NCBI GenBank assembly: GCA_028277985.1
Contig: JANQFG010000069.1
Coordinates: 109,887 to 173,886 of the forward strand
Direction: 5' to 3'
DNA length: 64,000 bases
Source: a bacterium
GTDB taxonomy: Bacteria > Desulfobacterota > DSWW01
The position numbers were made by a program, and so were the translations under genes. Positions within the stretch are counted from its first letter, which is position 1. The number at the start of each line of letters is the position of its first letter. This document shows positions 18,578 through 27,287 of this stretch, in pieces. The notes beneath the pieces were generated by a model. It was not told the DNA's origin, did no database searches, and saw nothing but the letters and a program-made list of their open reading frames with translations.

Positions 18578-19330
18578 TCAATCGGGTGTCCCAGGATTAC
18601 AATCATCATCGATGCCGTTCCCGGTAATCTCCGTAGCCCCTGGGTTGACCCCGGGGAGATAGTCATTACAGTCCAAACCCGGGTTGGGGCAGCCCGTGGC
18701 GGCTTCATACTTGGTGTATCCGTCGCCATCGTCGTCGAAGCACCGTCCTGAGAGCCCAAAGAGGGATATGTAGATACTTCTGGACGTCAGGATATCCGGC
18801 TTCCAGATGGGTACGTTCCACCACGTATCGCCTTCCGTGAAGTAATCTCTATGATAAGAAGGGCACCCTTCGCCGGGACCGAACTTGATGATCGACATTC
18901 CCGTTTGAATGAAGAACTCTGTGCCGAAAGTCCCAGACCATTCCATGGTAGCAATGTAGGTCATCGTATCGTCTTCCGTTCCGGGAAGCGCTCCCGGATC
19001 GGTTTTCCAGATGTCGTCCTTGATGATCACATCTCTGTCATCAGGAAATCCGTAGGCTGTACCTCCGAACACCCCGTCCAGATAGTCCAACATTTCCTGA
19101 CGGCCGTTGTTGGTGAGCACGGGTTCCTTGTAAACGACATCCTCGGCCCAGTAGTTGATTACGGATTCATAGTTTGCGAGCTCAACCTCGACGAGGGCCC
19201 GCGCCGTCGCGATACGGGTCGTCTCGTCGGCGGATCGAGCACAACCAGGAGTTATTTGGGCCAGGGCACTCCCCGTAATGAACAGGAGGAGGAAAGTACA
19301 AAGGGTGGGAATGACGAGCGCCTTCTTCAT
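18578..19330 (-). CDS. Exported SnoaL-like protein with MopE motif (paralogue)
   Basis: A 250-aa tandem paralogue of the 331-aa protein. It shares the MKKA signal peptide, the SnoaL-like domain (INYWAEDVVYKEPVLTNNG near residue 58) and the MopE motif (DDDGDGYTKYEAATGC near 207), but stops at DDDCNPGTPD without the hydrophobic anchor and Arg cluster. It is therefore probably released, while its partner is anchored. The two genes are 78 bp apart and likely co-transcribed from upstream of 19330. The ligand is unknown. Confidence 0.7.
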   Translation of the reverse strand: MKKALVIPTLCTFLLLFITGSALAQITPGCARSADETTRIATARALVEVELANYESVINYWAEDVVYKEPVLTNNGRQEMLDYLDGVFGGTAYGFPDDRDVIIKDDIWKTDPGALPGTEDDTMTYIATMEWSGTFGTEFFIQTGMSIIKFGPGEGCPSYHRDYFTEGDTWWNVPIWKPDILTSRSIYISLFGLSGRCFDDDGDGYTKYEAATGCPNPGLDCNDYLPGVNPGATEITGNGIDDDCNPGTPD

Positions 19331-20000
19331 GGTGCACCTCCGTGAATGAAGTTCTCATTGTCGGCCACATCCCTGTTGATGCGGCCGAAAGGGTACAACT
19401 CGGATCGGTTCGGGAAGAGTCCTCATTGCGAACCCTTGCCCGGTCACACGGCTTCCGAAATGTTATTCTATTTGAATAACGCTTGTTTTAATGTTCTGAA
19501 AAATTGGCCGCTCAGTCAAGTTAAATCCATAAACAGTTTCTTGAACCAATAATTAAATTCTTGACTAAGGATCTTGTTTTCGGCAGCCGAGAAAAGGTGC
19601 GCAAGAGAATGAACATAATGTCTCAAGATCTTTATAAATAAGGGTTTTCGTCGAGTAAGGTCATGGACACGAATACCGGCGAACCCAATGGCTCTCGGCA
19701 AAATCGAAGTCGACAGGGCCGTGACTTCAATTGTCAAAGGTGTGTTTTATATTCAGTAGAACAACAACGTTCTGTAGGATCTGGGCGTTTTCAGCCCGGA
19801 AAGGCGGACGGGAAATTCCGGATCCGATTTTTCGCAATCCATCAACGAACGGTCGTCATAGAACAAGCATTGCAGAACTCGAACGAGTAGAATAGTCTCT
19901 GCGCATCGCGCCTCAAGAAGGTGTCGGGAACCTTCTTGGGTGGAGGTGCCGCCGATAGGTCCCTGATGGCTTTTCGGGGCTCGGGCGCGGTTCGTGTGCA
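19331..20000. other. Intergenic region, no gene seen
   Basis: About 670 bp, AT-richer than its surroundings around 19460-19630, with only short unconvincing frames. One 9-bp perfect hairpin lies at 19914-19938 (CAAGAAGGT with ACCTTCTTG, 7-nt loop). It probably holds the promoter of the minus-strand pair ending at 19330 and of the plus-strand gene at 20001; no consensus promoter stood out. Confidence 0.5.
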
Positions 20001-21242
20001 ATGGTGCGAGCGTTTCAGCAGGTCGGGATGGATGACAACCGTATGGACACTCCGGAGGAACGGTTGGCGGTCACGAGATCGGATGGCCCTTTGGTTCACT
20101 GCCGGGAGGACTCGGTCCTTACTGCAGAGGAGACGGGCTGCTTCAGAGGGTTCTTCGAAGAACACGGACTCTCAGAGGAACTGTTTCTTTTCTTCGACAG
20201 CCTGGTGAAGCTCTCGACCGACACGGACCGCTTCATGTATGTGAAGGTCTTCGACTGGGAGGATCTGATCGGACTTGGGATGTTCGCAAGGATCGAGGGC
20301 TACAGCCTGTACAAGAGCCTGAACGGCGATCTGAAGAAACACGCCTCCCTCGAGAGACTCGGAAACATGATGACCAGTACGGTCTACTTCTCCATGCATG
20401 CCGTATCCAGCCCGGGCCTGCCCCGATCGTTTCTCTATACGGATGAGCGAGTCGAGGATAGGGTGAACCAGGCGATCCTTTCCTGGGCGAGGACGAAGAA
20501 GGATGCGGATACGGTCATCATCTTCGACTGTGCGGGGAGTGGGGAGCTATATTCCAGGAATGGTTTTGCGTGTCTTCCATTCAGCTCCGACTCCTGGCTC
20601 GACGTACCCCGCTACGAGAAGATCGAGGACTACCTGGCCCAGCACAAGAGAACCCGAAAGAACCTCGGAAAATTCAAGAGGCGGAGGAAGGTGGAGGTGG
20701 AAACCTTGCGGGGGCAAGTTCCGGAAGAGGTCATGCAGGGAATGATCGAATGCCTGGTCTGTTCCGCTCGCTATTCCAAGGCCTCTCTGCCTATCGGGGA
20801 TTTCCTGGGAGCCAACCTGTTGAGAACGGCGCTGTTCTCGTCGGAGAGCTTCATACACTTCGTGATTCGAGTGGACGGCCGGATAGCCGGGTTCAGCACC
20901 CGTCTCCTTTGCGGGAGGACTCTGATCGGCATCATTGGCGGCTACAATCGAGAGCTCTCCGGTAATCTGCCCGTATACGATTTCATGATCGAGACAACCC
21001 TGGACTATTGCATCCGGAACGGTTTCACGAGGCTCGTATTCGGGTTGGTGGACAATCATACCAAGGCCCGATTGATGGATTCGTTCCGGGAGCAGAAGTT
21101 CTACTTCTACGCCGGCAATCCTCTCCTCAGGCTCTTGTTGAAGGGCGGCTATCGCTTCCTGTCCGCCTACGATCTGCACAAGATAGACGTCGCGGCTCGT
21201 GAAAAGAGAAACGCTGCCCCTGCGATGAGAAAACAAGCGTGA
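20001..21242 (+). CDS. FemAB/GNAT-like acyltransferase domain protein
   Basis: A predicted 413-aa soluble protein with a C-terminal GNAT-like fold (about 215-395): FIHFVIRVDGRIAGFSTRLL, then a conserved YDFMIETTLDYCIRNGFT, as in FemAB-like and peptidogalycan-recognition acetyltransferases. The N-terminal half may be a second, diverged GNAT repeat (MYVKVFDWEDLIGLG). The start is uncertain: ATG 20001 lacks a good ribosome site, and ATG 20028 or 20043 are alternatives that shorten the protein by 9 or 14 residues. It lies 98 bp upstream of the selenoprotein gene. The reaction is unknown. Confidence 0.6.
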   Translation: MVRAFQQVGMDDNRMDTPEERLAVTRSDGPLVHCREDSVLTAEETGCFRGFFEEHGLSEELFLFFDSLVKLSTDTDRFMYVKVFDWEDLIGLGMFARIEGYSLYKSLNGDLKKHASLERLGNMMTSTVYFSMHAVSSPGLPRSFLYTDERVEDRVNQAILSWARTKKDADTVIIFDCAGSGELYSRNGFACLPFSSDSWLDVPRYEKIEDYLAQHKRTRKNLGKFKRRRKVEVETLRGQVPEEVMQGMIECLVCSARYSKASLPIGDFLGANLLRTALFSSESFIHFVIRVDGRIAGFSTRLLCGRTLIGIIGGYNRELSGNLPVYDFMIETTLDYCIRNGFTRLVFGLVDNHTKARLMDSFREQKFYFYAGNPLLRLLLKGGYRFLSAYDLHKIDVAAREKRNAAPAMRKQA

Positions 21243-21280
21243 AAGTGTCATTCTCTCTCGATTCCTGCGCCTTCATCGGG

Positions 21281-21308
21281 TATAATTCCCCATCTCGAAG
21301 AGGGGAAT
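21281..21308 (+). promoter_or_regulatory. Possible -10 box and leader hairpin before the selenoprotein gene
   Basis: A perfect TATAAT occurs at 21281-21286 but no good -35 box lies at the right distance, so an activator or another sigma factor may be needed. ATTCCCC (21285-21291) pairs with GGGGAAT (21302-21308), placing a small hairpin at the expected transcription start. Confidence 0.35.
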
Positions 21309-21340
21309 CTCTACAATTTTCGTAGGAGGAGGGCAAGCTC

Positions 21341-22093
21341 ATGGCTGAACCGACCCTGCTGGACAGGACCTACAGCATCATCATGAAGGGATTCGTGGAG
21401 ACGGGGCAGGCGCCACACTACACCGAGATAGCGGCCCAGCTGGGCGTGTCGCCAAGGGAAGGGCGTCAGGCGCTGAAAAAGCTCTTCTCGATTCGCGGGT
21501 TTGCGGGTTGGCTCTTTCCGAAGGTCGATACCGTCGTGTCCATGGCCCCTTTCAACAACTTGCCGACGCCCTATCGAATCACCATTGACGGGGAGCAGAA
21601 GTGGTTCGGCCAGTGAGCTTTCGAGTCGCTGGCGGTCTGCTGGCTATTTCCCGGTAAGACGGTGCAAATCGACGCTCCCTGCCTCGATTGCGGTGAACCC
21701 ATCCAGGTCAAGGTGAAGGACGGAAAGATCGAGTCGAAGGACCCGGAAGAGATCGTCGGGTACGTGGCCGTCCCGTTTGCGAGGTGGATGATCAACATCC
21801 CCTACTCGTGAAGCACCATGACTTTCTTCCGGTCGGAAGAACATCTTCGCAGGTGGGAAGGGTATTCGGAGAGCAAGAAGGGTGGAATCATCTCGGTGGA
21901 TTCTCTGATGCAGCTTTTTTCAGGCCCCTTTTTCACGGACCGAGACAAGCCTGACTATATTACCCGTACGAGCGATGTCATGCTCACCTTCATCGACGAG
22001 CTCGACAAGCTCCCCGAGGCGGGAGATTACTGGAAGCTTTCGAAATTCGAGAAGACCGCTTTCTCCCTGGCCTTCAAGCTCGGGCTCATGTAG
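21341..22093 (+). CDS. MerB-like organomercurial/organometal lyase with two selenocysteines
   Basis: The frame runs from ATG 21341 to TAG 22093 and is interrupted only by TGA at 21614-21616 and 21809-21811. Read as selenocysteine these give a 250-aa protein with Sec92 and Sec157. It matches MerB: N-terminal winged helix (about 5-60), LPTPYRITIDG near 75, then KWFGQ-U-AFE, where MerB has its catalytic Cys96-x-x-Asp99 (Asp is Glu here), and PYS-U-STMTFF, where MerB has Cys159 before its HFF motif. Each UGA is followed by a stem-loop at the bacterial SECIS distance. MerB cleaves carbon-mercury bonds with these two cysteines. From memory, NCBI curators have named Sec-containing MerB-like proteins SaoL. 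No mer genes are nearby. Confidence 0.85.
21628..21644 (+). promoter_or_regulatory. SECIS-like hairpin for first UGA
   Basis: GCTGGC (21628-21633) pairs with GCTGGC (21639-21644) through four Watson-Crick and two G-U pairs, around the loop GGTCT. The stem begins at nucleotide 15 counted from the U of UGA (21614), the same spacing as E. coli fdhF, whose SelB-binding loop is also GGUCU-like. Confidence 0.7.
21824..21841 (+). promoter_or_regulatory. SECIS-like hairpin for second UGA
   Basis: TTCTTCC (21824-21830) and GGAAGAA (21835-21841) form a perfect 7-bp stem with loop GGTC, starting at nucleotide 16 after the UGA at 21809. Position and G-rich loop fit a bacterial SECIS element. Confidence 0.7.
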
Positions 22094-22101
22094 GAACCAT
22101 G

Positions 22102-22135
22102 CCCGCGCCCGATTCCGGTCGGGCGCGGGTTTCTC
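22102..22135 (+). terminator. Rho-independent terminator after the MerB-like gene
   Basis: CCCGCGCCCG (22102-22111) and CGGGCGCGGG (22120-22129) form a perfect 10-bp GC stem with an 8-nt loop, followed by a T-rich TTTCTCTCTC tract. It lies 8 bp after the TAG stop at 22093 and shows that the second UGA is not the gene's end. Confidence 0.75.
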
Positions 22136-22260
22136 TCTCGATACGCCCCGAATCTGACCTCGCACAAATTCCTGCGGTAAATGCATTTGTATTCTAGACA
22201 CTTAAAATGAATAGTTAAAGCGAAATATTTTCTTTCGACAGGTCGATCTGCGGGTGAGTT

Positions 22261-22968
22261 TCAGCGGATGAAGGTCCTCTCTTTGACGATAACGGCCACC
22301 CGCGTGCTGGCGTCCACGAAGTTCTCCTCGTCTTCCCTGAGGGGTAGCCCTCCGTCGCCCATGAACCACTGCGTGGATTCGAAGAAGGCGTCGAGGTCCT
22401 TGAACCAGATCTCTCCGATCCCGTCGAGGGCAGGTTCCCCCAGCCCTTCCATGGCCAGAGCATAGTTGTGGACGTAACCCTGCACGTTGGGCGCCTTGGG
22501 GAGTATCTCGAGAGCGAGGGACGCGTGGTTCTCATACCAGTAGTTCTTGAATTCATCCGGGGTCAAGCCGCTCTTTCTCTTTACCCCGGCGATCAGCTTG
22601 ATCCCGTCAGGCCTTCCCTCATCCGCCGGAATGATCACTCTCTCCTCCACCATGACGACGAGCACGCTCGATGAGTCCATGAAGTTCTTCTCGTCATCCC
22701 GGAGGGGCTGGCCGCCGTCACCCATGAACCAGGCGGACCACTTCAGAAACATGTCCATGTCTTCGAAGCCGAACTCGGCCACGCCGTCAAAGGCGGGCCC
22801 GCCGAGGCCCTCCATGGGGACCGCGTAGTGGTGAACATACCTTGCGATGTGTATGTCATCGGGCAAGATCTCGAAGCCGAGAGGCGCGTGCTTCTCCTGC
22901 CAGTAGCGGGAGAACTCGTCGATCGTAAGACCTTCCTTCTTCTTGGTGAATCCGATGATCTTGATCAT
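22261..22968 (-). CDS. Tandem EthD-domain protein
   Basis: A 235-aa protein made of two EthD (dimeric alpha-beta barrel) repeats, residues about 1-112 and 122-235. Both carry parallel motifs: EFSRYWQEKHAPLGFEILP and EFKNYWYENHASLALEILP, then WFMGDGG and a V-V-x-E-R close. ATG 22968 is preferred over 22992 because GGGAGGCGG lies just upstream. EthD-like proteins are small cofactor-free enzymes or helpers in degradation of ethers, polyketide-like and aromatic compounds. It is the last gene of the catabolic block, 16 bp after the AOR gene, and lacks a strong terminator. Confidence 0.8.
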   Translation of the reverse strand: MIKIIGFTKKKEGLTIDEFSRYWQEKHAPLGFEILPDDIHIARYVHHYAVPMEGLGGPAFDGVAEFGFEDMDMFLKWSAWFMGDGGQPLRDDEKNFMDSSSVLVVMVEERVIIPADEGRPDGIKLIAGVKRKSGLTPDEFKNYWYENHASLALEILPKAPNVQGYVHNYALAMEGLGEPALDGIGEIWFKDLDAFFESTQWFMGDGGLPLREDEENFVDASTRVAVIVKERTFIR

Positions 22969-22984
22969 GTTTCCGCCTCCCGGT

Positions 22985-24910
22985 TCAGGCAATCAGCCCT
23001 CGTGGTTTCAGCTCCGCGATCATATCGGACAGCCCGAGCCTCTCGAGGGTCCCGGTCGTCTGGAGGCCCGACACGGGATCCCAGCCGCGCAGCTCATAGA
23101 ACTCCTTTCGCATCACCTCGAACTTCTGTCTGTCGAGCACGTTGCCTTTGACAGAGACCGGCTCCTCTGTGGGCCCGGGTACGATCAACTCGGGGTTGAG
23201 CATGTGGGTCTGAACCGGCTCGGTGAAGTTGAACTCCGCGGGAAGATCGTCGTCCATCGCCTGCCAGCCTTCCCGGAGGAGGACGCCCCTCTGGAGATTG
23301 AATATCCTCTCGCCGTACTCGTGCAGGCCCGCCTCGTCTGTGTCGATGCCTGTAACTGCGCTGAAGATCCTGCTCTCGAGGGTGGGATCGCCGACGTGGT
23401 CCGGCGTGTTCCGTGAATCCATGATAGGCCAGGCAAAATCGCACAGAACGAGGCTGTCCTTTGCATAGCTTCGATCCTGGATCTTCACGGCCGCCAGAGC
23501 CTTCCCGTCGTAGGTGGTGAGATCCCACGCCTTGTCACTTCCCCAGAATCTCGTGGCGGCGGCCCGAAAGACCTTGGCAGAGGTGTCGCAGAGTTCAGGC
23601 TTGAGCCGGTGGAGCAGCCAGTGGGCAATCAGGAAGCTCACCTCGTGCAACATGGACATGGGCTGCCGTGGCTCGAGGGCATAGAGCAGGGCCGTGGTGA
23701 TGTATTCCCTTGGGGAGTAGGATTCACCGAACCCAACCCCGGAAACGCAGGGCGTGAAGTGAGCCTTTGCCGGGTCCCCCAGATGCTCGCCGGCCCTGAG
23801 AAGCCCTTCCGCCAGGATGTCTCCGAGACCCTCCCGGCGGGCAATCAGGGTTGCGAGCTTCTCGATGAATGCCAGGCTGCCTATCTCCGACATCGTGAGC
23901 CCGCTGTCCTTTTCGGTGAGGGTTCCCGAGCGATGACAGCTCACGAGCCAGTTTACGACATTCTCCATCTCCATGGTGCAGAGGCTGAGGTCGTTGCAGA
24001 CCCGGGTGGCATCCACTGCCGTTTCGATCATCTCGCCGGACCTTCTCGCGGTCCACGGCATGTAGAAGATCATGGATTGGCACTTGAGGACCGCTTCCTT
24101 GCCGGAGGCCGTCTTGTACAAAGCCCGGAAGCAATCGAGGCCGCACTGGTAGCAGGAGGCCTTTCCCTTGTATTGCATCTGATCTTTGGGCAGTGGAATC
24201 AGCAGGAGGCCGCGCTCGCTCAGTCGGCGCGAGATGCCATTGAGTTCTTTGAGTGGCTCTTTCTTCGCCACGGCGGGTCGTCCGGTCCCGACTACGGCGA
24301 TGGCCTTCAGGTTCTTCGAGCCCATGACGGCGCCGAATCCGCTCGTGGCGCTCCCCTCATGGTCCGTGAGCAGGGTGGCCGTCCGGCATCGGTTCTCGCC
24401 GGCAAGCCCCGTGGTCAGGAACCGGACCTTCTCTCCGTGGGTCTGTCTCAGGCGATTCCGAACCTCATACGCCGCCTTTCCCCAAAGGGAGGTTGCGTCC
24501 CTTATCTCGGTCGTGCCGTCGTTGATCCAGAGATAGCAGGGTCGCTCGGCACGTCCTGTGATCACGACACCGTCGTATCCGGCCTTCTTAAGGGCCGGGG
24601 GAAAGTACCCCCCCAGGTTGCCGTAACAGAAGCCCTCGGGCATTAACATGGGAGACTTGCCAACGATCGCACATCTGGAGGCCGCAAGCGCTCCGGTGGC
24701 GGTGAGCGGGCCGTTCATCAGGATGAGGCAGTTTTCGGGGGCAAGGGCACCGACATCAGGTCCCACCTCCTCCCAGTAGAGGCGGGTGGCAATGCCCCGT
24801 CCGCCGAGGAAGAGTTCCGCATAGTCCAGGGTGTTCAGCTCGGTGGTCGAGCCGTTTGTCAGGTCGACTCTGAGGATCTTCCCGCACCAGCCGAAGGGCT
24901 TCGAGGTCAC
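22985..24910 (-). CDS. Aldehyde:ferredoxin oxidoreductase family (tungsten) enzyme
   Basis: A 641-aa protein with the AOR N-terminal domain (GGRGIATRLYWEE near residue 36, then GPLTATGALAASRCAIVGKS) that binds the bis-pterin cofactor. The [4Fe-4S] motif is CYQCGLDC near residue 254, a variant of the usual CxxCxxxC, with the fourth ligand probably in LVLCDFAWP near 490. Family members oxidise aldehydes to acids or reduce acids with ferredoxin, and include BamB of class II benzoyl-CoA reductase. No other Bam subunits are present, so an aldehyde or carboxylic-acid substrate is more likely. It follows the desaturase-like gene after a repeated hairpin region. Confidence 0.85.
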   Translation of the reverse strand: MTSKPFGWCGKILRVDLTNGSTTELNTLDYAELFLGGRGIATRLYWEEVGPDVGALAPENCLILMNGPLTATGALAASRCAIVGKSPMLMPEGFCYGNLGGYFPPALKKAGYDGVVITGRAERPCYLWINDGTTEIRDATSLWGKAAYEVRNRLRQTHGEKVRFLTTGLAGENRCRTATLLTDHEGSATSGFGAVMGSKNLKAIAVVGTGRPAVAKKEPLKELNGISRRLSERGLLLIPLPKDQMQYKGKASCYQCGLDCFRALYKTASGKEAVLKCQSMIFYMPWTARRSGEMIETAVDATRVCNDLSLCTMEMENVVNWLVSCHRSGTLTEKDSGLTMSEIGSLAFIEKLATLIARREGLGDILAEGLLRAGEHLGDPAKAHFTPCVSGVGFGESYSPREYITTALLYALEPRQPMSMLHEVSFLIAHWLLHRLKPELCDTSAKVFRAAATRFWGSDKAWDLTTYDGKALAAVKIQDRSYAKDSLVLCDFAWPIMDSRNTPDHVGDPTLESRIFSAVTGIDTDEAGLHEYGERIFNLQRGVLLREGWQAMDDDLPAEFNFTEPVQTHMLNPELIVPGPTEEPVSVKGNVLDRQKFEVMRKEFYELRGWDPVSGLQTTGTLERLGLSDMIAELKPRGLIA

Positions 24911-24954
24911 TGGCCTCTCCCGTGGGAACTACGAGGAACCGAGAATGGCCTCCA

Positions 24955-25124
24955 CCGCTATCCCTGCGAAAAAGGCTCCTTTGTCGCCTTTCTCGCGGCG
25001 CGGTACATTCTACACATTCAGTATAGTGTCCGCTGCCATCCCCCGCGAAAAAGGCTTCTTTATCGCCTTTTTCGCGGCGCGGAACATGCTATGCACCAAG
25101 TATAGCGTCTGCTGCCATCCTCGC
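24955..25124. repeat. Tandem duplication of a gene 3' end with hairpins
   Basis: Two units of 75 and 79 bp (24955-25029, 25030-25108) and the start of a third (25109-25124) repeat the last codons, stop codon and downstream hairpin of the flavoenzyme gene at 25089. Read on the minus strand, the intact end codes RMAADAILGA-stop, and the copy downstream codes GMAADTILNV-stop. Each unit has an 11-13-bp stem: 25043-25055 with 25065-25077 is perfect over 13 bp, while 24966-24976 with 24986-24996 has one mismatch. They may act as terminators or processing sites between the flavoenzyme and AOR genes. Confidence 0.75.
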
Positions 25125-26438
25125 ACACTTCACAACACCCTGCGTGCTGACACCCCTGGCTTCGCTGACCGTGTTCGAGACGAGGAAGAGGTTGTCCGCT
25201 GCAGGCGGCCTCATGGACGGACGCTTGTGCGACACGAATCCCGGGGACTGGGCAATGCCGTACACGCCCGCATGGGCCATGCGCCAATGGTACTCACCCT
25301 TCAGAGCCGGGAAGAGTGCAACCGATTCCCGCTCGAGCATGTCGATGGTTTCCCGGATCTCGCGTCTGACACTTGCCTGGTCCCCACGGAAGAGGTTGGG
25401 CATTTCGTCGTAGTGGCCCTGGTAGGAGACGTGGAACTGGTACTGGTTCACCTCGTCTCCGTACGTGGGGAAGGGGAAGAAGACCCCGGAGAAGCCGGAT
25501 TCCGGAAGATTCGGGGCCCACCGGAAGGCGCCCAGGTCGAAGAGCGGCTCGTCCAGGGCGTAGATGATACTCCAGGCGTGGCTTACCTTGCCGCTGATCC
25601 AGTTGACCCAGTCCACCCACCAGCGCGGGAACGCGCTTTCATCCAGGATCTTGAAGACGTCCCAAAGCGGCAGAGTGACGATCACGGAATCCGCCTTGAT
25701 GGTCTCCACGTCCATGACCTGGCTGTGGAAGAGTCGCTCGCCGACTTCCACGTTGACTCCGACGGCCCGGCCCTGGCTGATCTCCACGCTGTCAACCGGG
25801 GCGTTGAGCCGCACTTCGCCGCCATGGCTGTTGATGTATTCGGCAAGAGGATCCAGGATGTTGTTCGACCCCCTCGCGATCACGGCGCCCAGCTGACTGA
25901 GCTTCCGTCCGCTCTCCACGATCTCCCGCAGGATGTAGATCATCTCACCGGTAGAGTATGTTTCGAAACGGTTTCCCACGCTCGTGGCACACCCCAGGTA
26001 GAAGAAGAGCATCCGAATGCCCGGGTCGTCGGAAACGCTCTCCACCCATTTCTTGAGAGGTACGTCGTCCAGTTGCGCGATCTCCTCCCTCGAAAGGCCC
26101 ATCATGATGGAGAAGACCTTCTTGTACATGTCCGTTGTGAACAGATCCGTGGGTTCTTTCCATTCGCCCTCGTGGTAGATCTCGCTCTTCGGCATGGTGA
26201 TCAATTCGGGCAAGTCGAGTCCCAGGTCTTCAAAGGTGGCCTCGATGTGTCCCGCCCTGGAGATCATGTGGGCGCCGTCGTCGAGCACCTGGCCTTTGTG
26301 CTTGAGGGTCCTTGCACGACCGCCGATGATGTTGTCCCTCTCCAGTACCAGGACCTTCTTCCCTCCACGGGCAAGCAGTGCCCCTGCGCTGAGGCCCCCG
26401 TACCCTGCGCCCACGATGACCACATCCCAGCTTTCCAT
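25089..26438 (-). CDS. Phytoene-desaturase-like FAD-dependent oxidoreductase
   Basis: A 449-aa flavoprotein. VVIVGAGYGGLSAGALLA near residue 6 is the dinucleotide-binding GxGxxG, and IIGGRARTLKHKGQVLDDGAH near 37 is the second FAD motif of the CrtI/amine-oxidase family; SEARGVSTQGVVKCA near 430 is the C-terminal FAD contact. The family oxidises or isomerises hydrophobic alkenes, carotenoids, retinoids and amines. It is co-directional with an SDR, VOC and nitroreductase genes. Its final codons are part of a tandem repeat. Related flavoenzymes are at 56228 and 59932. Substrate unknown. Confidence 0.8.
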   Translation of the reverse strand: MESWDVVIVGAGYGGLSAGALLARGGKKVLVLERDNIIGGRARTLKHKGQVLDDGAHMISRAGHIEATFEDLGLDLPELITMPKSEIYHEGEWKEPTDLFTTDMYKKVFSIMMGLSREEIAQLDDVPLKKWVESVSDDPGIRMLFFYLGCATSVGNRFETYSTGEMIYILREIVESGRKLSQLGAVIARGSNNILDPLAEYINSHGGEVRLNAPVDSVEISQGRAVGVNVEVGERLFHSQVMDVETIKADSVIVTLPLWDVFKILDESAFPRWWVDWVNWISGKVSHAWSIIYALDEPLFDLGAFRWAPNLPESGFSGVFFPFPTYGDEVNQYQFHVSYQGHYDEMPNLFRGDQASVRREIRETIDMLERESVALFPALKGEYHWRMAHAGVYGIAQSPGFVSHKRPSMRPPAADNLFLVSNTVSEARGVSTQGVVKCARMAADAILGA

Positions 26439-26460
26439 GGGATCGTCCCCCCGTTCGTTC

Positions 26461-27225
26461 TCAGTCGAGGTTGTATTCTTTGTCCAGTTGCTTCTCCGTG
26501 AAGATCCGCCCTGTGACCCCCTCGGAGGTCTGGAGGGAGAGGAAGAGGGCCGCCTTGACCATCAGGTCCGGGGGTTCCCATTCCTCGGTGTCCGTTTCCG
26601 GCGTGCTCCAGTACCTCAAACCTTCCGAGTCGATGAATCCGGCCGGCTTGAGGCAGTTGACCGAGATGCCGTACTCCCTCACCTCTTCGGCAAGGCCGTT
26701 GGTTAAGCGTTCGATACCGGCCTTGGAGGCGGCATAGGCCATGCCTCCGTCGATCTTACCGCCCATGTCCGCTCCGGGGGAGGACAGGTTGATCAGGCTC
26801 CCGCTCCTCTGCTCGATCATGTAGGGAAGGGCGGCTTTTGCACAGAGGTAGGCGCCCCGCAAATTGACGGCAACGACCAGGTCCCAGAGCTTTGAAGGCG
26901 TCTCCCATACTTTCTTCCAGAAGGCAAGGGCCGCGTTGTGAACCATCACGTCCACCCGGCCGAACTCCTCCATGGTCCTTGCGATCATCTGGTCTACATC
27001 TTCCTCCTTGGCCACATTCACCTTCACCGGAAGGGCACGGCGTCCAAGGGCCCGCACCTCCTCGGCTACCGAATGGATCGTTCCGGGAAGCCGTTCATCC
27101 TTTTGAACCTCTGTCCTTGCCGCGATGACGATGTCCGCCCCTTCACGGGCAAAACCGAGGGCCATGGCCCTTCCGATGCCCCGACTCGATCCCGTGATCA
27201 CACATACCTTGTCCTTGAGTCTCAT
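26461..27225 (-). CDS. Short-chain dehydrogenase/reductase (SDR)
   Basis: A 254-aa classical SDR. TGSSRGIG (residues 11-18) is the NAD(P)-binding glycine motif, NAA near 97 the structural Asn motif, and the catalytic Ser-Tyr-Lys set is LSSPG near 148 with YAASK near 163. Arg and acidic residues after beta-2 (AARTEVQKDE) leave cofactor preference open. The C-terminus EKQLDKEYNLD is unusual for the family and may line the substrate site. A GAGGGAAC ribosome site precedes the start. It sits 22 bp before the flavoenzyme gene, consistent with oxidation or reduction of an alcohol intermediate in the same pathway. Confidence 0.85.
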   Translation of the reverse strand: MRLKDKVCVITGSSRGIGRAMALGFAREGADIVIAARTEVQKDERLPGTIHSVAEEVRALGRRALPVKVNVAKEEDVDQMIARTMEEFGRVDVMVHNAALAFWKKVWETPSKLWDLVVAVNLRGAYLCAKAALPYMIEQRSGSLINLSSPGADMGGKIDGGMAYAASKAGIERLTNGLAEEVREYGISVNCLKPAGFIDSEGLRYWSTPETDTEEWEPPDLMVKAALFLSLQTSEGVTGRIFTEKQLDKEYNLD

Positions 27226-27287
27226 CTTGTTCCCTCTTCATTCCCTCAGTTGAGTGGGTACCCCCCAGGTGCCACTTGCCGTTTGCT

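Noticed and set aside
21341..21616. Separate 91-aa protein ending at the first TGA, and another starting at 21818
   Set aside because: Both halves are one continuous frame matching MerB, with SECIS-like hairpins at each TGA; two unrelated small genes in the same frame are unlikely.
22985..24910. BamB subunit of benzoyl-CoA reductase
   Set aside because: No BamC-I genes are in the window and the Cys motif is of general AOR type.
24831..26501. 556-aa open frame on the plus strand
   Set aside because: It lies antisense to the flavoenzyme gene, has no family pattern, and its low-stop frame is explained by high-GC coding DNA.
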